64,000 nucleotides of DNA from Hyalella azteca (lineage: Eukaryota; Arthropoda; Malacostraca; Amphipoda; Hyalellidae): the NCBI RefSeq assembly GCF_000764305.2, contig NW_025944352.1, positions 233,890 to 297,889 on the forward strand, given 5' to 3'. The position numbers and the translations under genes are program-made. The notes under the pieces are model-generated. The model was not told the origin of the DNA and searched no databases. It was given only the letters and a program-made list of their open reading frames with translations. Below, piece by piece: positions 1 through 13,900 of the stretch. Numbering within the stretch: position 1 is the first letter of the stretch; the number at the start of each line of letters is the position of its first letter.

Positions 1-1181
1 TATTACTGAATTTTGAACTGATGATGGGATTAGGCTCCGAAACATTTCAATGTAAATACAGCAAATTCTTCTGGCATATTCTTTGGTCCCAATTCTTGGT
101 TAATTGGAGATTTTAGCTATAGATAAGCCTCAATTATTGTACTCGTACCCGTAGGCATCAGTACCTGAGATTATCATAAAGCATCAATATCATTGAGTAT
201 TGGGTGATGATAGTATCGTAGAATCTCAGCATCAATAATTATTAACTGGACAGTTACGCATTGATAGTAAGTGCATCAAGAATATATTTAATAATTAGTA
301 TTGCAAAATGTCAACATCAGAAATTATCATGCTCACAGTGTCAGTTTCATTGCTACAATAATCATCCTCATTGAGCCACTATCTTCGACTGACGGTATCT
401 TGCTCATAAAGTGCCAGAATCATTATCAAAAGGTATTAGTCAGTATCTGGATGGATAATAAATAAATTTTTGTAATATTGGAGATTAACTCCAGAGTATC
501 AAAGAATCAAATTGAAAGAATAAACTAACAAAAAGGATACTTTAATGAACTCTCAATAAAATAGATCATAAAAACTAAACCAGTGATTCGAAGAATTCTT
601 AATAGCAATATATACAATTCATTCTATCTATTCCTAGTGTGCGGATCCGACCCTCTAAATCGAGTTTTATTTAAATAGTGACCTGGCTTCACCCGCGATC
701 GCTGGAAGGAGTGCAGCGTAACCGTTTAGGTCTGAAAATTTATTTTATTTGCTGCAAGATCATAAACAGATTGATCATGCAAGGCCGCAGCCGAGAAATT
801 GAGAAACTTGTGCAAAATGGGCTGCACAAAACCTACTACTCCAACATAAGTTCGTATCAAAGAGAGGAGGCTGTTCGGTGGTTGAGCACACGTTTCGCCA
901 ACCTAGTGTTAAGTCAACCTACCAGACATCAGTTTATTTTGCAAGCCTTTCTCCATCTTTCATCCGTTGAATCGTGCACGTGCACGGATCGTTAATAAGT
1001 GCCTCTTCAACCGGTACTATAATTTTTTTAGTAGGAAGGAAATGCCATTATTCACACATCACAGGCGACAAAACAGACACTACTTCTATCTCCGATAGAT
1101 AACAAGTCTTATCTCAAGATTGGTTGGAAGTCATACGCTTGAGCGCCCCTCACGACCCGTGGAAGCAATGCATTATAGTCA
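1..1181. other. Non-coding upstream region, nothing recognised
   Basis: AT-rich sequence upstream of the CLCA gene. A 105-codon open stretch at 678-995 has no recognisable domain and looks like chance. I could not place a promoter or TATA box with any confidence. The first exon of the CLCA gene begins only at 1758, so its transcription start should lie in or just after this stretch. Confidence 0.5.
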
Positions 1182-1341
1182 TTTTTAGCGCATTTTCTCA
1201 TTTATGGAAAAAAGCCTTATTGTGCTCGTCATGTCTGTCCGTCTGTCCGTCCGTCAGTCCGTCTGTCCATGACTTCACGTTTTCGTCGACGAGAAAATGC
1301 GTTCTCTGTCACTCACTGCAGTGAGTACTGAGTTATATTTG
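1182..1341 (+). repeat. Dispersed GTCC-core palindromic element, copy A
   Basis: First of eight copies in the window. In this orientation it opens with TTTTTAGCGCATTTTCTC, then a short linker including TGTGCTCG, then a run of GTCC/GTCT tetranucleotides, then GTCGACGAGAAAATGCG, the palindrome ACTCACTGCAGTGAGT and GAGTTATATTT. The GCGCATTTTCTC start and the GAGAAAATGCGC segment are inverted repeats of each other, so the core can fold. No open frame of its own is credible. It looks like a non-autonomous element (MITE-like or SINE-like), superfamily unknown. Other copies are at 7724, 14269, 32293, 47450, 48068, 58558 and 60565. Confidence 0.8.
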
Positions 1342-1757
1342 TTTCATACGTATGTAAATAGTAATTATAAAATTCATTACAATGAAGTTTAAAATTTACA
1401 ATGACTTCCTAGAGGAAAGCACCAGATATACGTTCATATTTGCATTTATTTTTATACGATGTCATAGTTTGCTGTCGGATTCACGATATCTTTCAAAATT
1501 ATCCATCTAAGAATTTACCATTCTTGTATTTACTGCATGAATATCGTTATTTATTTATATAATTTTGCTTACTCACTACACTAGAAGTTTTTCACATTTT
1601 ATAAGTTTCTTTTGTTAAATCCTAGCGCAGTTTCTACATTGTTAGGTAATGTCCATTGGGTTCCGAGAATGGGTTCTTGGGTAATGTTGGGGTTCCGAGA
1701 ATAAAAAAAAATGTACGATTGGAAATCTTCATAATACATTAGACTAACATAATAAAG

Positions 1758-1952
1758 ATGCTTTCGTATCCTATTGTCAAACAGAAGATGAATACACGGC
1801 AAGCGGTTATAATATGGCAGCTGCTGCAGCTAGCGCTGCTGACATCAGCTGCAGTACAGATGCAGGACGGAAGGTACAGCGGTCTGCAGGTGGCGGTAGC
1901 ATCTAAAACGATAGAGCCTCTCGACGGCCTGAAGTTCATTGCAGATGTGCAG
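1758..1952 (+). CDS. CLCA exon 1: signal peptide and domain start
   Basis: ATG at 1758 gives 65 codons ending in phase 0 at an AG|GTGAAT donor. Residues 12-32 are a hydrophobic signal peptide (core WQLLQLALLTSAA), followed by the GRYSGLQVAV segment that matches the NGYxGIxVAI motif at the start of mature CLCA proteins. A second in-frame ATG at codon 11 (1788) is an equally plausible start and would give a more typical signal peptide length. Confidence 0.8.
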
Positions 1953-4900
1953 GTGAATTTAGCATTAAATCCCATAATATTCTATAAAATTTATTTGAAT
2001 ATTATTGATAAAGTTTATTTGAATATTTGAGCAATATTTTTTTTAGGTATTTCATTCAGGACATGCAAAATGTTTTCAGCTCGAAATTCCTGACTCATTA
2101 AAATTACACCGATGAAATCATGATTTTCCTCAGCATTATTGATCTCTCTCTCTGAATCCCGTTAAATTAGACCCGTACTAATCTCATATATCAACCGACA
2201 AACAATTATTGCATGGTTCACATCCAAAACACAATTGAAAACCCCCATCACGGTCGAAGATTCGTTGTCAATCGTTCGAAAACAATTTTATAAAGCATTT
2301 GCGACAATGATTGATAATGCACAGCCTATTTAAAATACTATAATTATAATGCATACAACCATTATTATAACAGAACTTCATACATGCTGGTTCCGAGTTG
2401 CTGAACTATGCGATGGACAAGAGGGTTTCAATCAACGACTTCACACTCATGATTCCGAGAACCTGGAACGCATCCAAGTGAGTACAGTTCAAAGCTTGCT
2501 AACAAAATATTTCAAGATTTCAGTCAGATGAACCTTGCGTTTTTTCTTAGCCTGCCCAAATCTTATGAATTTCATAACATACTGGAAAGTTCCATTTTTT
2601 CAATGTCAAGGTCGGAATTGGAAAAAATGAATAAGCTTATAATTTTTCGAAATCATGTTCATCGCCTGGATAACGATGCATGCATGGGTGCTATCAATTC
2701 CAACATGTTTCTGTGTTTAAATTGAATTATTCCACTAATTCATCGATTTATAGGGCACTGAATGAGTTTTTGATCACGTGTGCAAAACAAATGATTCTAT
2801 CTCATCATTAGCTAACAATAGTAAGCCCACACCAGCTTACTATGCAACACGATCTGAAGCTGAGTTTAGGTATTGTCAGACTTTTTCATTTTCATACGTG
2901 CACCGTGTGTCAATCACAGTTTTCAGCGGCTCAATGAAGATTCTGTTTTGAGATTTTTAATATAAATGTAGTGAGAAACACCGGTCCTGGAAATTTCTTT
3001 AATGGTTTTTGAAGGATAATCTTCGTTTCGTATGCTATAATCTTCGTTGCTATGCTTTGCAACTTTAGGATTGGACGCGGTCAGTATAGGCTAATCCTCA
3101 AAAATTAAAGTATATAATCCACGGTATGAAGTATACTCACCCGAAATCCATTACACATAACATTCGATTACATTTCAGTGGATTACGGCAGATGTAAATC
3201 TTATTTAATGTCGATTTGTCATTTTTTTTTAATTTATGCAGTTTCTTTGGTATTAAAATAAATTAAGGATTATTGTTTAATTAGAGCAAATTGCTGGCTT
3301 CACTCGAAGTAAATAAAGAAGCAAAGCTAGTAACTCGACATGAGTTAATCACGTTCTATCTAGAATAAATTAATTACACTGTTTAGTAACTTAATTAACA
3401 GTCTAACAGATGACTTCGATGTTATCTATGCTGATCCTGCACTTCTTGCATATGATCCCTAAATAACGCGAAAACATGTATTGTCTAAAGTAAATCACCA
3501 GCAAATTCAATTGCTTGAATTTGAAAAGTGTGAAAATGAACCATGAAATTCATATCGATGCTAAGGAAAAAGTGGTCATTCATAGCGATCTTGATGAAAA
3601 TAGTGATCTTATTGCATTCGAAATTCGTATTAAATTACTTCGTAATTTATTTGCCTCCATTAAGTTCAGAATCTATTGAAAAGTCTTCTTAGGAATTTTG
3701 ACCTTCATTCAGGAGATTTCTTTTCGTAAAAAGGTAGCCAAAATTTCCTGTCAGTGTGTAACAATCTGTTGAGTAACATTCATTACCTTGATTTGTAATA
3801 TGTATTTTACATTATTTTCTGCTTGCATATTATATACGCATAATCCCTGCAATTTGTGACGGGCCGAGACTCGGTGACTGATCAAGGTCCGAGACTCGTA
3901 TTGTTCAAATGAAATCTGCTCTAAGAAATTTAATTGATATTTCCTGCTGATAAAACTTATACAGCGAAAAGTAAAACGAATCTACATTGATGCACGTTTG
4001 TTTGGAATTTATTTATGTTTCGGTGAACAGTTTCGGGAGCGTGGTCAGAGCATCGGACGACACGACCATTAAGACGGCTGACATCCTCCTGCACGACGCA
4101 GCCGACGAGTTGCCTGAAACTCTTCAGGTGCCATTCTTAGGGGGACCACAATATCCAGGGTGGAGGTTCAGATGGCATGAGTTTTCGGTTGTTATGATCC
4201 ATTTTACCCTTTACTTGTACCTAGTCTAGTTGTGTATCACTCGCTTCGGTTGATTAACCCCAAATTCAGTAACCAACTAATGGTTACTAATCTCTATACC
4301 AATCTTTCTAAACTGACTCAATCTCTCAAGGTTGAGATTAAGATTGTGTGGAAGCCTGCGTTAAATTTAGTATCAGACACCTGGATATCAGATTTAATAA
4401 ACGGGCAATGGTCTAGGACACTCTAGGTAATGTAATGGTCTAGTATTTGTTCTGTCATGCTCTGTAATGGTCAAAGGTTTAGACCTGGATTTGATGAGGG
4501 CTTCAGTTAGAATTTAACAGCGTATTTTCGTCAATATTTTTAAAGAATTTCGGTGAATTACAATAGAGACGACATGCACACAATGCGCAGCAATGTGACG
4601 GAAGCTCTAGTTGGGGATTCCATTGCCGTTCTTGGGATAGCTTTTTCATTTCTCCTTATTTACGCCACTTATTTCACCAGTCTGTCATCAATCCACTTAT
4701 CTATTTCATCCATGATAAAATTGGTTTCCTCAATCCCCTTATCTCTCACACATTATAATGTTGCCCATTCATTACATGTCAATTCTATATTTTTGAGATT
4801 CAAGAAAAGTGCAGTGCAGTATATCTCAACTATGCTTGATCAAATCGTCATTTTATTCATTTTAATTTCATTTCATCTGTACCTCACAATACACTACAGG

Positions 4901-7900
4901 CAGAGCTTTGTGGCGTCCCGGGCCGGCAGGTGAGCGTGCCGCTTTTCTTCTTGTCTCTCAGTGAAGAGGAGCAAAAGCAGTTTGGCTCTCCAGGTGAGAC
5001 CAAAACCTGATGCTACATTCTTAAACTCCTTTCACAAAACCAAGTGCGTAAATTTGACACTCAGAGTAATTGGAATCAGTAGCTATAATTTGGCCTGAAG
5101 GTAAGCAAAATCAGAAGCTGAAAATTTTCAATTAAGTAATCAAATTCACAGGTGTTATTTGAGACTCTTAGTAACCCTAATAAGCTATTACAATTAGTCA
5201 AGCTTCAATTGTTTTGATAATACAAATTATACTACTTGGTATCTAAATAAATACCTTATCAAGCTCTCGCGGTTGACATAATATCTTGGCCACTCGTATT
5301 GTTCTCTTTTCATTGCATCTCATTATTTTATAATCCGACATAACAAGTTGTCTTGATATCGACGAATGTTGGCTTAATTTTAAATATATTAAATTAACAT
5401 ATTTGAAAATATGAGCATTTTGTGCAATTCTTCATAAAATTCTCCATATACTCAATCAGACAACGATAGGCTTTTCTATGTGTTCAATGACCTGTGAGGA
5501 ATAATTTCTCAATACATCACAAACCAAACGTGCTTGAGATTATTAATGGTATCAAACGAAACTTGGGTTCTCATCATAAACAACATTCATGTGGGCGAGT
5601 GGGCTCAATATTTCTGTTGGTGGCTAAATTCTACATGCATTTTGTTGAAACTTATGTTTTGGTCGCAGGCAAAATTTTTGCACACGAATGGGCTCACTAC
5701 CGCTGGGGGGTTCACGACGAACATGGGTTCGGGGGCGATGACGTCTACAGCTCAACGTACGGCAACTACCAAACTGCTATGTGCATCGCGGGCACCACCA
5801 ATGGCACTACCAAGAGGGACTGGTAATTAAATGTTCAGTAGTGGGTACAAGTACAGCAATATATTGTAGAAAAAACAGCGTCTTAGAGTGCTTAAGAAAT
5901 CGTGCGCTACCATTGAGTGTCTTATATATAATTTGATTCACAGATAATTCTCACCTAACCTCAATCGTGTATAGCTGTTTTATTTGGGATTTAATCATAC
6001 AAGTTGTGTTGGTTGAGGAGATGGCGAATTAGTTAACTTAACTTTAAGACTTGCGAATTAGTTTGTTAGCTCGCTGTCATCAAAGCACGCTGTAATTTTT
6101 GCATTATATTAAATTAATTAACTGGAATGTATGTGAATTAAACTTCATAACTCCCAATGATATCTGCACTTCATGAAGGAAACTCCGAAACGAATTTCTA
6201 TTATGATGGGCAGCAAAAATTTTTATTATCAAATAATATGAATACTATATTATATGATATATATTATGCGAAATATATGTGGTTATCGATTATAGCAGGA
6301 ATTTGTTTTGAATTTTCATCCTAGAAAGCAGGGCAGCATTGGGAGTTACTTTGCTCCCTTTGGAGTACAGAACCAAGGATTTTTTTTTAATTTTTTGCTT
6401 TTTTAATTATTAAATGTAGCACTAGTATTTAAACCCATGTTCAGCAATTGTTAGTTTTCTAAAAAAAAAACTTTTTTACAGCACAGAGGTCAAGAAAATT
6501 GTTCAAAATGCTTCCTTACATAAGGAAAAGAATTGATTTGCCTATTTAGTTTAATAAACTTACATGAGCTATACTGTAAATTTGTAATACTAATACTAAG
6601 TGAAACAAAATTAACATTTTCATGCACTAAATAGAACATTCTGAACTTTTTGCGTGTTGTTGGACTTGAATAAAAAATTTTGCGAGAAGCAACATTCACC
6701 GAATATTAATTTATATGCAATAGCTACTTTAATATAATAAAAAAATTGGGGAACACATTTGATCTTTAGGGTATTGCCACATTACTGAGGTTAGATTAGA
6801 TTGTGTTTTTTATTCTAGTTAATTCAAGAGTGCTATAAAAATGGAAAAGCTAATCAACGTCCAATAATGTTCTACGTACCTGAATTCTTCAACTTTATTT
6901 TCTTTTTACAAAATTTTGTCAAACTTTTTATATCTGAAATTATCTTTTTAATATTTTCGTCGAAATTTGATGTTATAAAAGTTTATATACAAACTCTTAG
7001 ATAATAGTTTTTTCGCTAATAAATGCATTTAGAAAAATTCAATTTTTTTCAAAGGCAGTGAAGGCGGTTTTACTTCCTCCTTGTATACAGTGAAAAAAAA
7101 AATTTCGGTTCATTTACTTTTAAAAAGGGTAAACGAGCTAGCAATGAAGTTATCGGGCTTGGCATTTTCCTGCAAAATTTTGGGTAACTGCATAAGTGTG
7201 TTTAGTACCTGTTCATCATTTGTCAGGTTGTTTTCTAAATGCATTTTATTGTTAGAGAAGAAATTCAAGTTCTTTTTCTCTGGTGATATTTCAATTTTCA
7301 TCTCGATGAATATATATATATATGCTGAATAATATTATATATTATGAATATAATATTATAATTATATATATAATAAGATATATAATTATAATATTAATTA
7401 ATTTATTAATATAATAATAAAATATTATATTGAATATAATATTATTAACATTATAGTAATATTATTATTATACTGTATATGAATAATAATAATAATATAT
7501 ATGCATATATATTACAGGCTTATTAGGGCATACATCTGTATACCTGAAATAGTACATTTCTCACTTCATCAAGTCTCAAAACTCGTTGGATGTTGGAAAA
7601 CAACAGTTCGCAGAGCCGAGGCAAATGATCACATCGCTTGAGGAAGCAAATAATTCTGGGTTTTACTAATTCGGCGGCCACGACAGTCAAGTCAGAATTG
7701 TGTCCGTGAAACCTCAAAATATCCAAAAATATAACTCAGTACTCACTGCAGGGAGTGGCAGAGAGCGCATTTTCTCGGCGATTAAAACGTGAAGTCACGG
7801 ACGGACAGACAGACGGACGGACAGACGGACGGACAGACGGACATGGCGAGCACAATAGTGCATTTTTTCTATAAATGAGAAAATGCGCAAAAAAGCCTCT

Positions 7901-10900
7901 AAAACAAACATAATTATTTGTATTTGGGCATACCAACTTCCAATTTTTTAACCTAAAGAGAGCTAGAGCGCAATTTTTCTCGCAATTTTGTCTTAATTTA
8001 CCGTGCCTTGATGCTCGACATAATCATTTTTTGGTCAGTTGAACTCCTGAGAGAGACTTCCTGGAGTGAGTATTCAGTATGCCTACAAGGTTTTTAAATC
8101 AAAAATGTTTTATATAACATAATTCGGTGTCTAGCTTTGTTCTATAATATGCTTACATTTTGAAATGAATGATCGAAGTAAATAAATTATCGTATATATA
8201 TATATATATATTCCGGTAATATATATTTACGATAATTTATTTACTTCGATCATTCATTTCAAAATGTAAGCATATTATAGAACAAAGCTAGACACCGAGA
8301 AGAAGTATTGCTTGCGTACAAAGAAGTAACGCTCAAGGAGAATTCTTGACAGCTTCACTATTTACATTTTAGAAGATTTCTTGCATCACTACTCGAAAAA
8401 AAGGGTCTGACCGGCGTTTTCTTGGCCGGCCGCCCCGCAGAATAAAACCATATCGTCGATATTTTTGTATGTTATCATATGAAACTTAGCTGAACCATTA
8501 TGTTCTAACTATACATGACAGCCGGCCATGTTAACCGGTTTTCACCGTTTTTTCGAAACGTGCCTAAACTTTTGGTGATATGATCTGATGTGTTATAAAG
8601 GAAATAATATGATCACTATTCGTATATTTCTGAATTGCAAAAAGATAATTGTGCAGTTCAACGACGGACATTTGTGAGCCAGGCAGCAGCGGATGCTACT
8701 TCTGCTTCGGGGAGGACGAGACCGCCGACCAAGTCCAGGCTTCCCTCAGCTACATGCCAGCTCTCTCCGTTAGCATTGTTCCTCCTGCTCAAATTATTTT
8801 CGATCTTGACACTAAAATTTAGAAACTATTTTCTCATCACTTTCTTTCACTTTCGCTAAAATTTTCTCTCTCGTTCCTCTTGAACTAATAATTTCGAAGC
8901 TTTAATATTTTATTGAGCGATTACTACTAAGTTTTTGATGTTGTTCTTATTTTCGATTCGCGTACTTCTTGCATTCAAAATTTCGTAAAATATCTACTTC
9001 TAATTGCAATTCGTACTGAGTTTTTGCCCCTTAGGTTTATTCTATCATTCTATAGCTATATGAATTCAGAAATAATTTGAAAAATTTGTGGGAACGACAG
9101 ATTTTTCGGAACTCCAACCTTTTAAAACGATCATTTCAGTCGTTATTTTCAAATCATTATCTTTTCAATAATTCATAAGTTCAGAAGTGATGAGTTTTCC
9201 CTTCCCGTAATTCTATAACTGAATCCACCGATCGTAATATACATGTCAAAATGTCACTTAATCAGGGTTCACAAGAAAAAATTTAATGCAAATTTTTCCT
9301 GCCCTCTCTTCAAATCCCACTTTTCTGTCAACTCGCATTCGCATAGTCAATACAGTGGTCTAATAATTTACTGGGAGCCGATATCCTAGTTATACAAAAT
9401 TACTATTCCGAATCCTTGTAGCTCGTAACCCGTTATCAACTAACAAACATTGACTATAATATTGTTCTACATTTGATTCCGTACGTCGCCAATACTCCGT
9501 CAAATTCAACCAACGACACCCATGACAGTTAAAAAACTGCCTCTCATTCAGTGTTTCTTCAAGACTTTCGTTCGAAACCTATTTTACTCTGTTGGAAAAC
9601 TATTGTACAGTAGCTATTCTTTATTTTTCGTCCGTATACTACTTCATAATTTTTGAACAAACTTAATTTCCAAACCAAAGCCCTATTTCATCTCATATTT
9701 TCTTTAACTTAATCTAGTCACATTCACACTTTTGCAAAATAATTACAGTATGTAGTATATTAGTAAGTCAGCACATTTGCTGACTTACTGCCCAAAATGC
9801 ACATATATACCTCAATATAAATAAGGTCTCATACATACATATGTACATCAATTGTAACGTTTATTCGGGACATCCCTGGCAGACCGGTAAATTCTGCGAC
9901 GCTGCCACCCACGTGCGCAACACACCGTCCCCTCAGAACGTGCTGTGTGGCGGTCGCTCCATCATGGAAGTCATCCAGCAACACCCCGACCACCTCCTGC
10001 AGTGAGATAATCCGACGTGTTTTTCTGCTGACTTATCATGGAAGTCATCAAGCAACACCCCGACCACTTCCAGTGAGATAATCCGACGTGTTTTTCTGCT
10101 GACTCAGTTAAGGAATCATGTAAGTCATCCAGCAACACCCCGACCACTTCCAGTGAGATAATCCGACGTGTTTTTCTGCTCACTTAGGTAAGGAATCATG
10201 GAAGTCATCCAGCAACACCCCGACCACTTCCAGTGAGATATTCCGGCGTGTTTTTTTTTTTGCTGACGTAGGTAAGGAGTGAATGAGCGTACAGCAATCC
10301 CTCACCCATCGCTGGTACAGTACGTTCCAGATCTAGCCGTGATAATTATGAAATATTTAAGGGGAATTTATCGACTAATAGTCTAATAGTGCCTATTAAA
10401 TTATTTATATTATAATTGTTTGGTAAGTTTTCATTGTTGTAAGAGTTTCTGAATTAATTAAACTATAAATTTTTTAATATTTAGGTTTTCATACAATTTT
10501 AGTTGCATTATAAAAAACATGCCGATCGAAAAAAAAAACATGCCTACCTCAGAAACCCGCGAACCAGCGAAGATGTGCGAAGGATTATTTCGTCACCGTT
10601 CTTTTAATCGTAACCGTACTTTTATTAAGTGTTGTACTCCTCACTGCATTGCATTGGTATTCCGTCAGGATGTCCGAACACAATCCTATTGTGCCGCTGA
10701 TAACCGTCACGCAGGAGCCCGTAGGACGTGTACTGCTGCTGCTCGATACGCCTTCAGTTTCAGCTCCAGCTGGGGTGAGTTAGGACTTCTTCGAATCCTT
10801 TTTTGTTTTCACTTTAACCACCTCCTTTTCTGCCTGAGGAAGGAAGCATGGGAAGGATGACAAGGCTTCCCAAAATTCCAACCTTAACTTAGCATCTTTA

Positions 10901-13900
10901 TTTCTATGTCTCAAATGCCTGACACCCGAAGCACCCAGAGTAAATGCTTGTAAATTTTTTTCTAACTGCCGAGATTCTAATCACTTGTTTGTTGCAATTG
11001 GCGTTATTTTCCCAGTATTCTCGTTGATAAGCATCATTTCTCTAACTTTGAAATCCACTCATTCTCAGACTTTGTATCTACTACTATTTACCATTTGTTC
11101 CTTAATTTTAAAACCGTTTCATCCTCTGTCATCCCTTTTTTTCCCAAGACTTTAGTGAACTACACCCGCCTCGTCAATGATTTGGAGAGCTCACTGTTGT
11201 CCCCTGGTGGAGTGGAGGTTGGCATGGCCTCCTACAGGACTGATGGGTCTGGAGGAATACAGATCTACCTAACGCGCCCCTACGCCCCAGTCTTATGTAC
11301 GAGTCAGGGTTACCAGTTGGCCTTTATTCCGGACGAACTCCGCGATTTAGTTTTATTCAATTGCGTTGGCCGGCTAAAATTTGTGATGACGGTACTTCTT
11401 TGTTAAATTCTAAGAAGTGCGAAAAAAATGAAAATGAAATTTTTATATATCTTAAGAACATACAATTAAGTATATATTGAGTTATGGGCCTATTTTGGTC
11501 TTTTTTGTCCGCAGAGTTGGCTATTTTTTAAGCCATCTGGTATCAGTTACAAATGCTAAAAATTTATTTTACTATTGTTGGAAACTGTAATAATAATGAA
11601 AATTAATTGACAATTGAAAAGCTGAAATATTTAAGCTCATGATTTTCAAAAATTGTAGATGTCGATGCAAAAAAATAATAATCGCAATTTAAATGATCCT
11701 AGGAAAATATTGTTGTTTATGAAATGTTATCACTGCAAATTTTGTCCCGCTTTCTGGTAACAGGAACAGAAAATTGTGAAGAAGTCAATATATTAATCTT
11801 GTTAATAAAGCTTTTATTTTCTATCATTCAGATCACGGTGAGCTCTACGACTTCATTCCCGAGCCTGAGTACCGCACCGAAGCCCCGGACTTGTCTCTCG
11901 TGTTGAACGAATTGCTGAGCACCGCAGAGGTCTTCTTCCCGGGCACTCTAGTGGTGATCCCTGTCAACCAGGAGCTCATTGACTCTTCACAACTCAACAA
12001 AATCATTGCTGTGAGCATTTCGTTTCCATGCATGTTGAATCTGAATTCTCCATTGTTAAAAATTTAAAAACAAAGACAATAGCCAGAAAGTTCACCATTT
12101 CTTAAAGAGGAAAACGTTTCGGAGACCAGCTCCATCATCCATTGTTATCCCGTCGAAAAAATTTTAGCCCAGCCAATGAAACTGGAAGATCCTCTATTAG
12201 AATAATTACCTTTGATGTAGCTAAGGCTAGCATTTTGATTATTTTTGCGTATGTTAGTGCCCCGTTTTGCATAATCCTCTCGCAAGCCGTGATGAATATT
12301 TACGCACTGTTCCGAAAGAAACTATAGCGTGTTCATGATCGTCGTTTGATCAGTTACTCAAGGATGTGCAACGCTGCTGAAGTCGCTAGTGCACTTTAAT
12401 GATGCCTGTAGATACACGTATTTTACGAATTATTTCACTATTTATATTATTAACAAGCAGGAGAACCCTGCTTGTTAATGTCGGTAAGGTAGGCGACGGG
12501 TAAATGGTAGGCGACGGGTAATATTTAGCCGGTTTACCTCAACACTGCTATAGGGAATGTATATGGAATACCTGCTTATAAATGTGAGGGTGAAGAGTAG
12601 CAGCTAGTTTAACTCCTTCGATGCTCGTGAAAGATGAGGAACTAAGTTGAGTGTTGAACATGCTTTCCAGGTTAAACCGGTGACACTAGTGAGGCTATTA
12701 GTTGTCAAGCAGCCTAGTAAGGCGATTAGTTGTCAAGCAGCCTATAGTAAGGCGATTAGTTGTCAAGCAGCGATTAGTTGAGTCAAGCAGTGAGGCAGTC
12801 ACGTCAAGTGACTGCCAAGCAGTGACTTAGTCAAGCAGTGAGGCGATTAGTTGTCAAGCATCCTATCAAAATGACATTCTTTTGGATGCTCTGTTAAATA
12901 TTAATTGCGAAGTGTGCTCCACATGATCCGCAGAAGACCGGTTGGATACGAGGGTGCTTTCCATGACAAAATGCATCAACACAACCTCGATGCATATTGA
13001 CCATGATACTTTACGGTGTATATGATATCTATTGTTAGATTAGGCAGGCAGTATATGTGATCGTAAGTGAGGCGCCAAACAAAAAAATGCCAGTAAAGCA
13101 CTGCATAATTATATAAATTTAATCTCTAGAATTTGCGGAGTACCTGACAATGTTCGTGCCAAATTGCATGAGCGACGCACGCTTTACTAACCAACTCGCT
13201 CCCCTATTTTTACTTCAATCAAAAATAATTGTTTATTTATTATTTTATTTATTTCTGTTACAGGAGTCGTTGCACTCACGCCGCATGAAGCCTCTACTCC
13301 TCTTCCCCGAGCGTGACCCTAAGTTGCTGCAGTGCGGGTCGTTCTTGCAGTATTCAGGCGGTCAAGTCGTCACTAATAACGTCACTAGTGGTGATGACGT
13401 CATGACGTCGGCCATTGCTGTTCCTGAAGTCGAAAACTTCATCGAAAACGGATACATAAACGATCATCCTATTGTGAGTCACGTCGAAGGCTTCAGTTTA
13501 TTGAGACTATAACAGTCACTGTGAGTCACTTCAGGCACACAGGCTTCAGTTATTGAGCGATTTTTTAATATTACAGTTACTGTGATAATCAGCTCGTTAG
13601 ATTGTTATAAGCACCAGAGAAATCCGGAAAGTACCGGCTGCTGAAATAGTTATTAATTTTCTTTTGTAATGGAGCTGATAGAGACAATAAACCGTGAAAC
13701 TATTTATTAGCAAACTTGCATTTAAAGGTTAAAGTGTGGGAAATCTTTTAATGTTCTTGGCATTATAAAAAGGACCATGTAATCAAGATCATGACGGGTA
13801 TTTTTATGACGGGAAATATTTATGAGCGGCGATGTTAAATATGATTATGTCATAGGTTACAATGCGATCATAGGAAGTCTCGCAATCCCAAGCAATCTTA

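Larger units (their letters stand above)
5823..8656 (+). other. CLCA intron 5 with AT-rich tract, element copy and fold-back
   Basis: A 2.8 kb intron. It holds an AT-rich low-complexity tract at about 7305-7510 built from ATAT, AATATTAT and ATAATA runs, element copy B (7724-7893) and a perfect inverted repeat (8124-8298). No exon is needed here to keep the frame between exons 5 and 6. Short open frames such as 7081-7332 and 7110-7301 look like chance. Confidence 0.6.
12011..13263 (+). other. CLCA intron 10
   Basis: A 1.25 kb intron containing a 13-bp hairpin (12449-12479) and a degenerate tandem array (12683-12862). No additional exon is required. A 61-codon frame at 12142-12327 is not supported by splice sites or homology. 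Confidence 0.5.

Noticed and set aside
678..995. 105-codon ORF near the left edge
   Set aside because: No domain, no splice context and mixed composition; probably chance.
12449..12479. Intrinsic transcription terminator
   Set aside because: Stem-loop only; no U-tract, and the setting is an intron of a eukaryotic gene.
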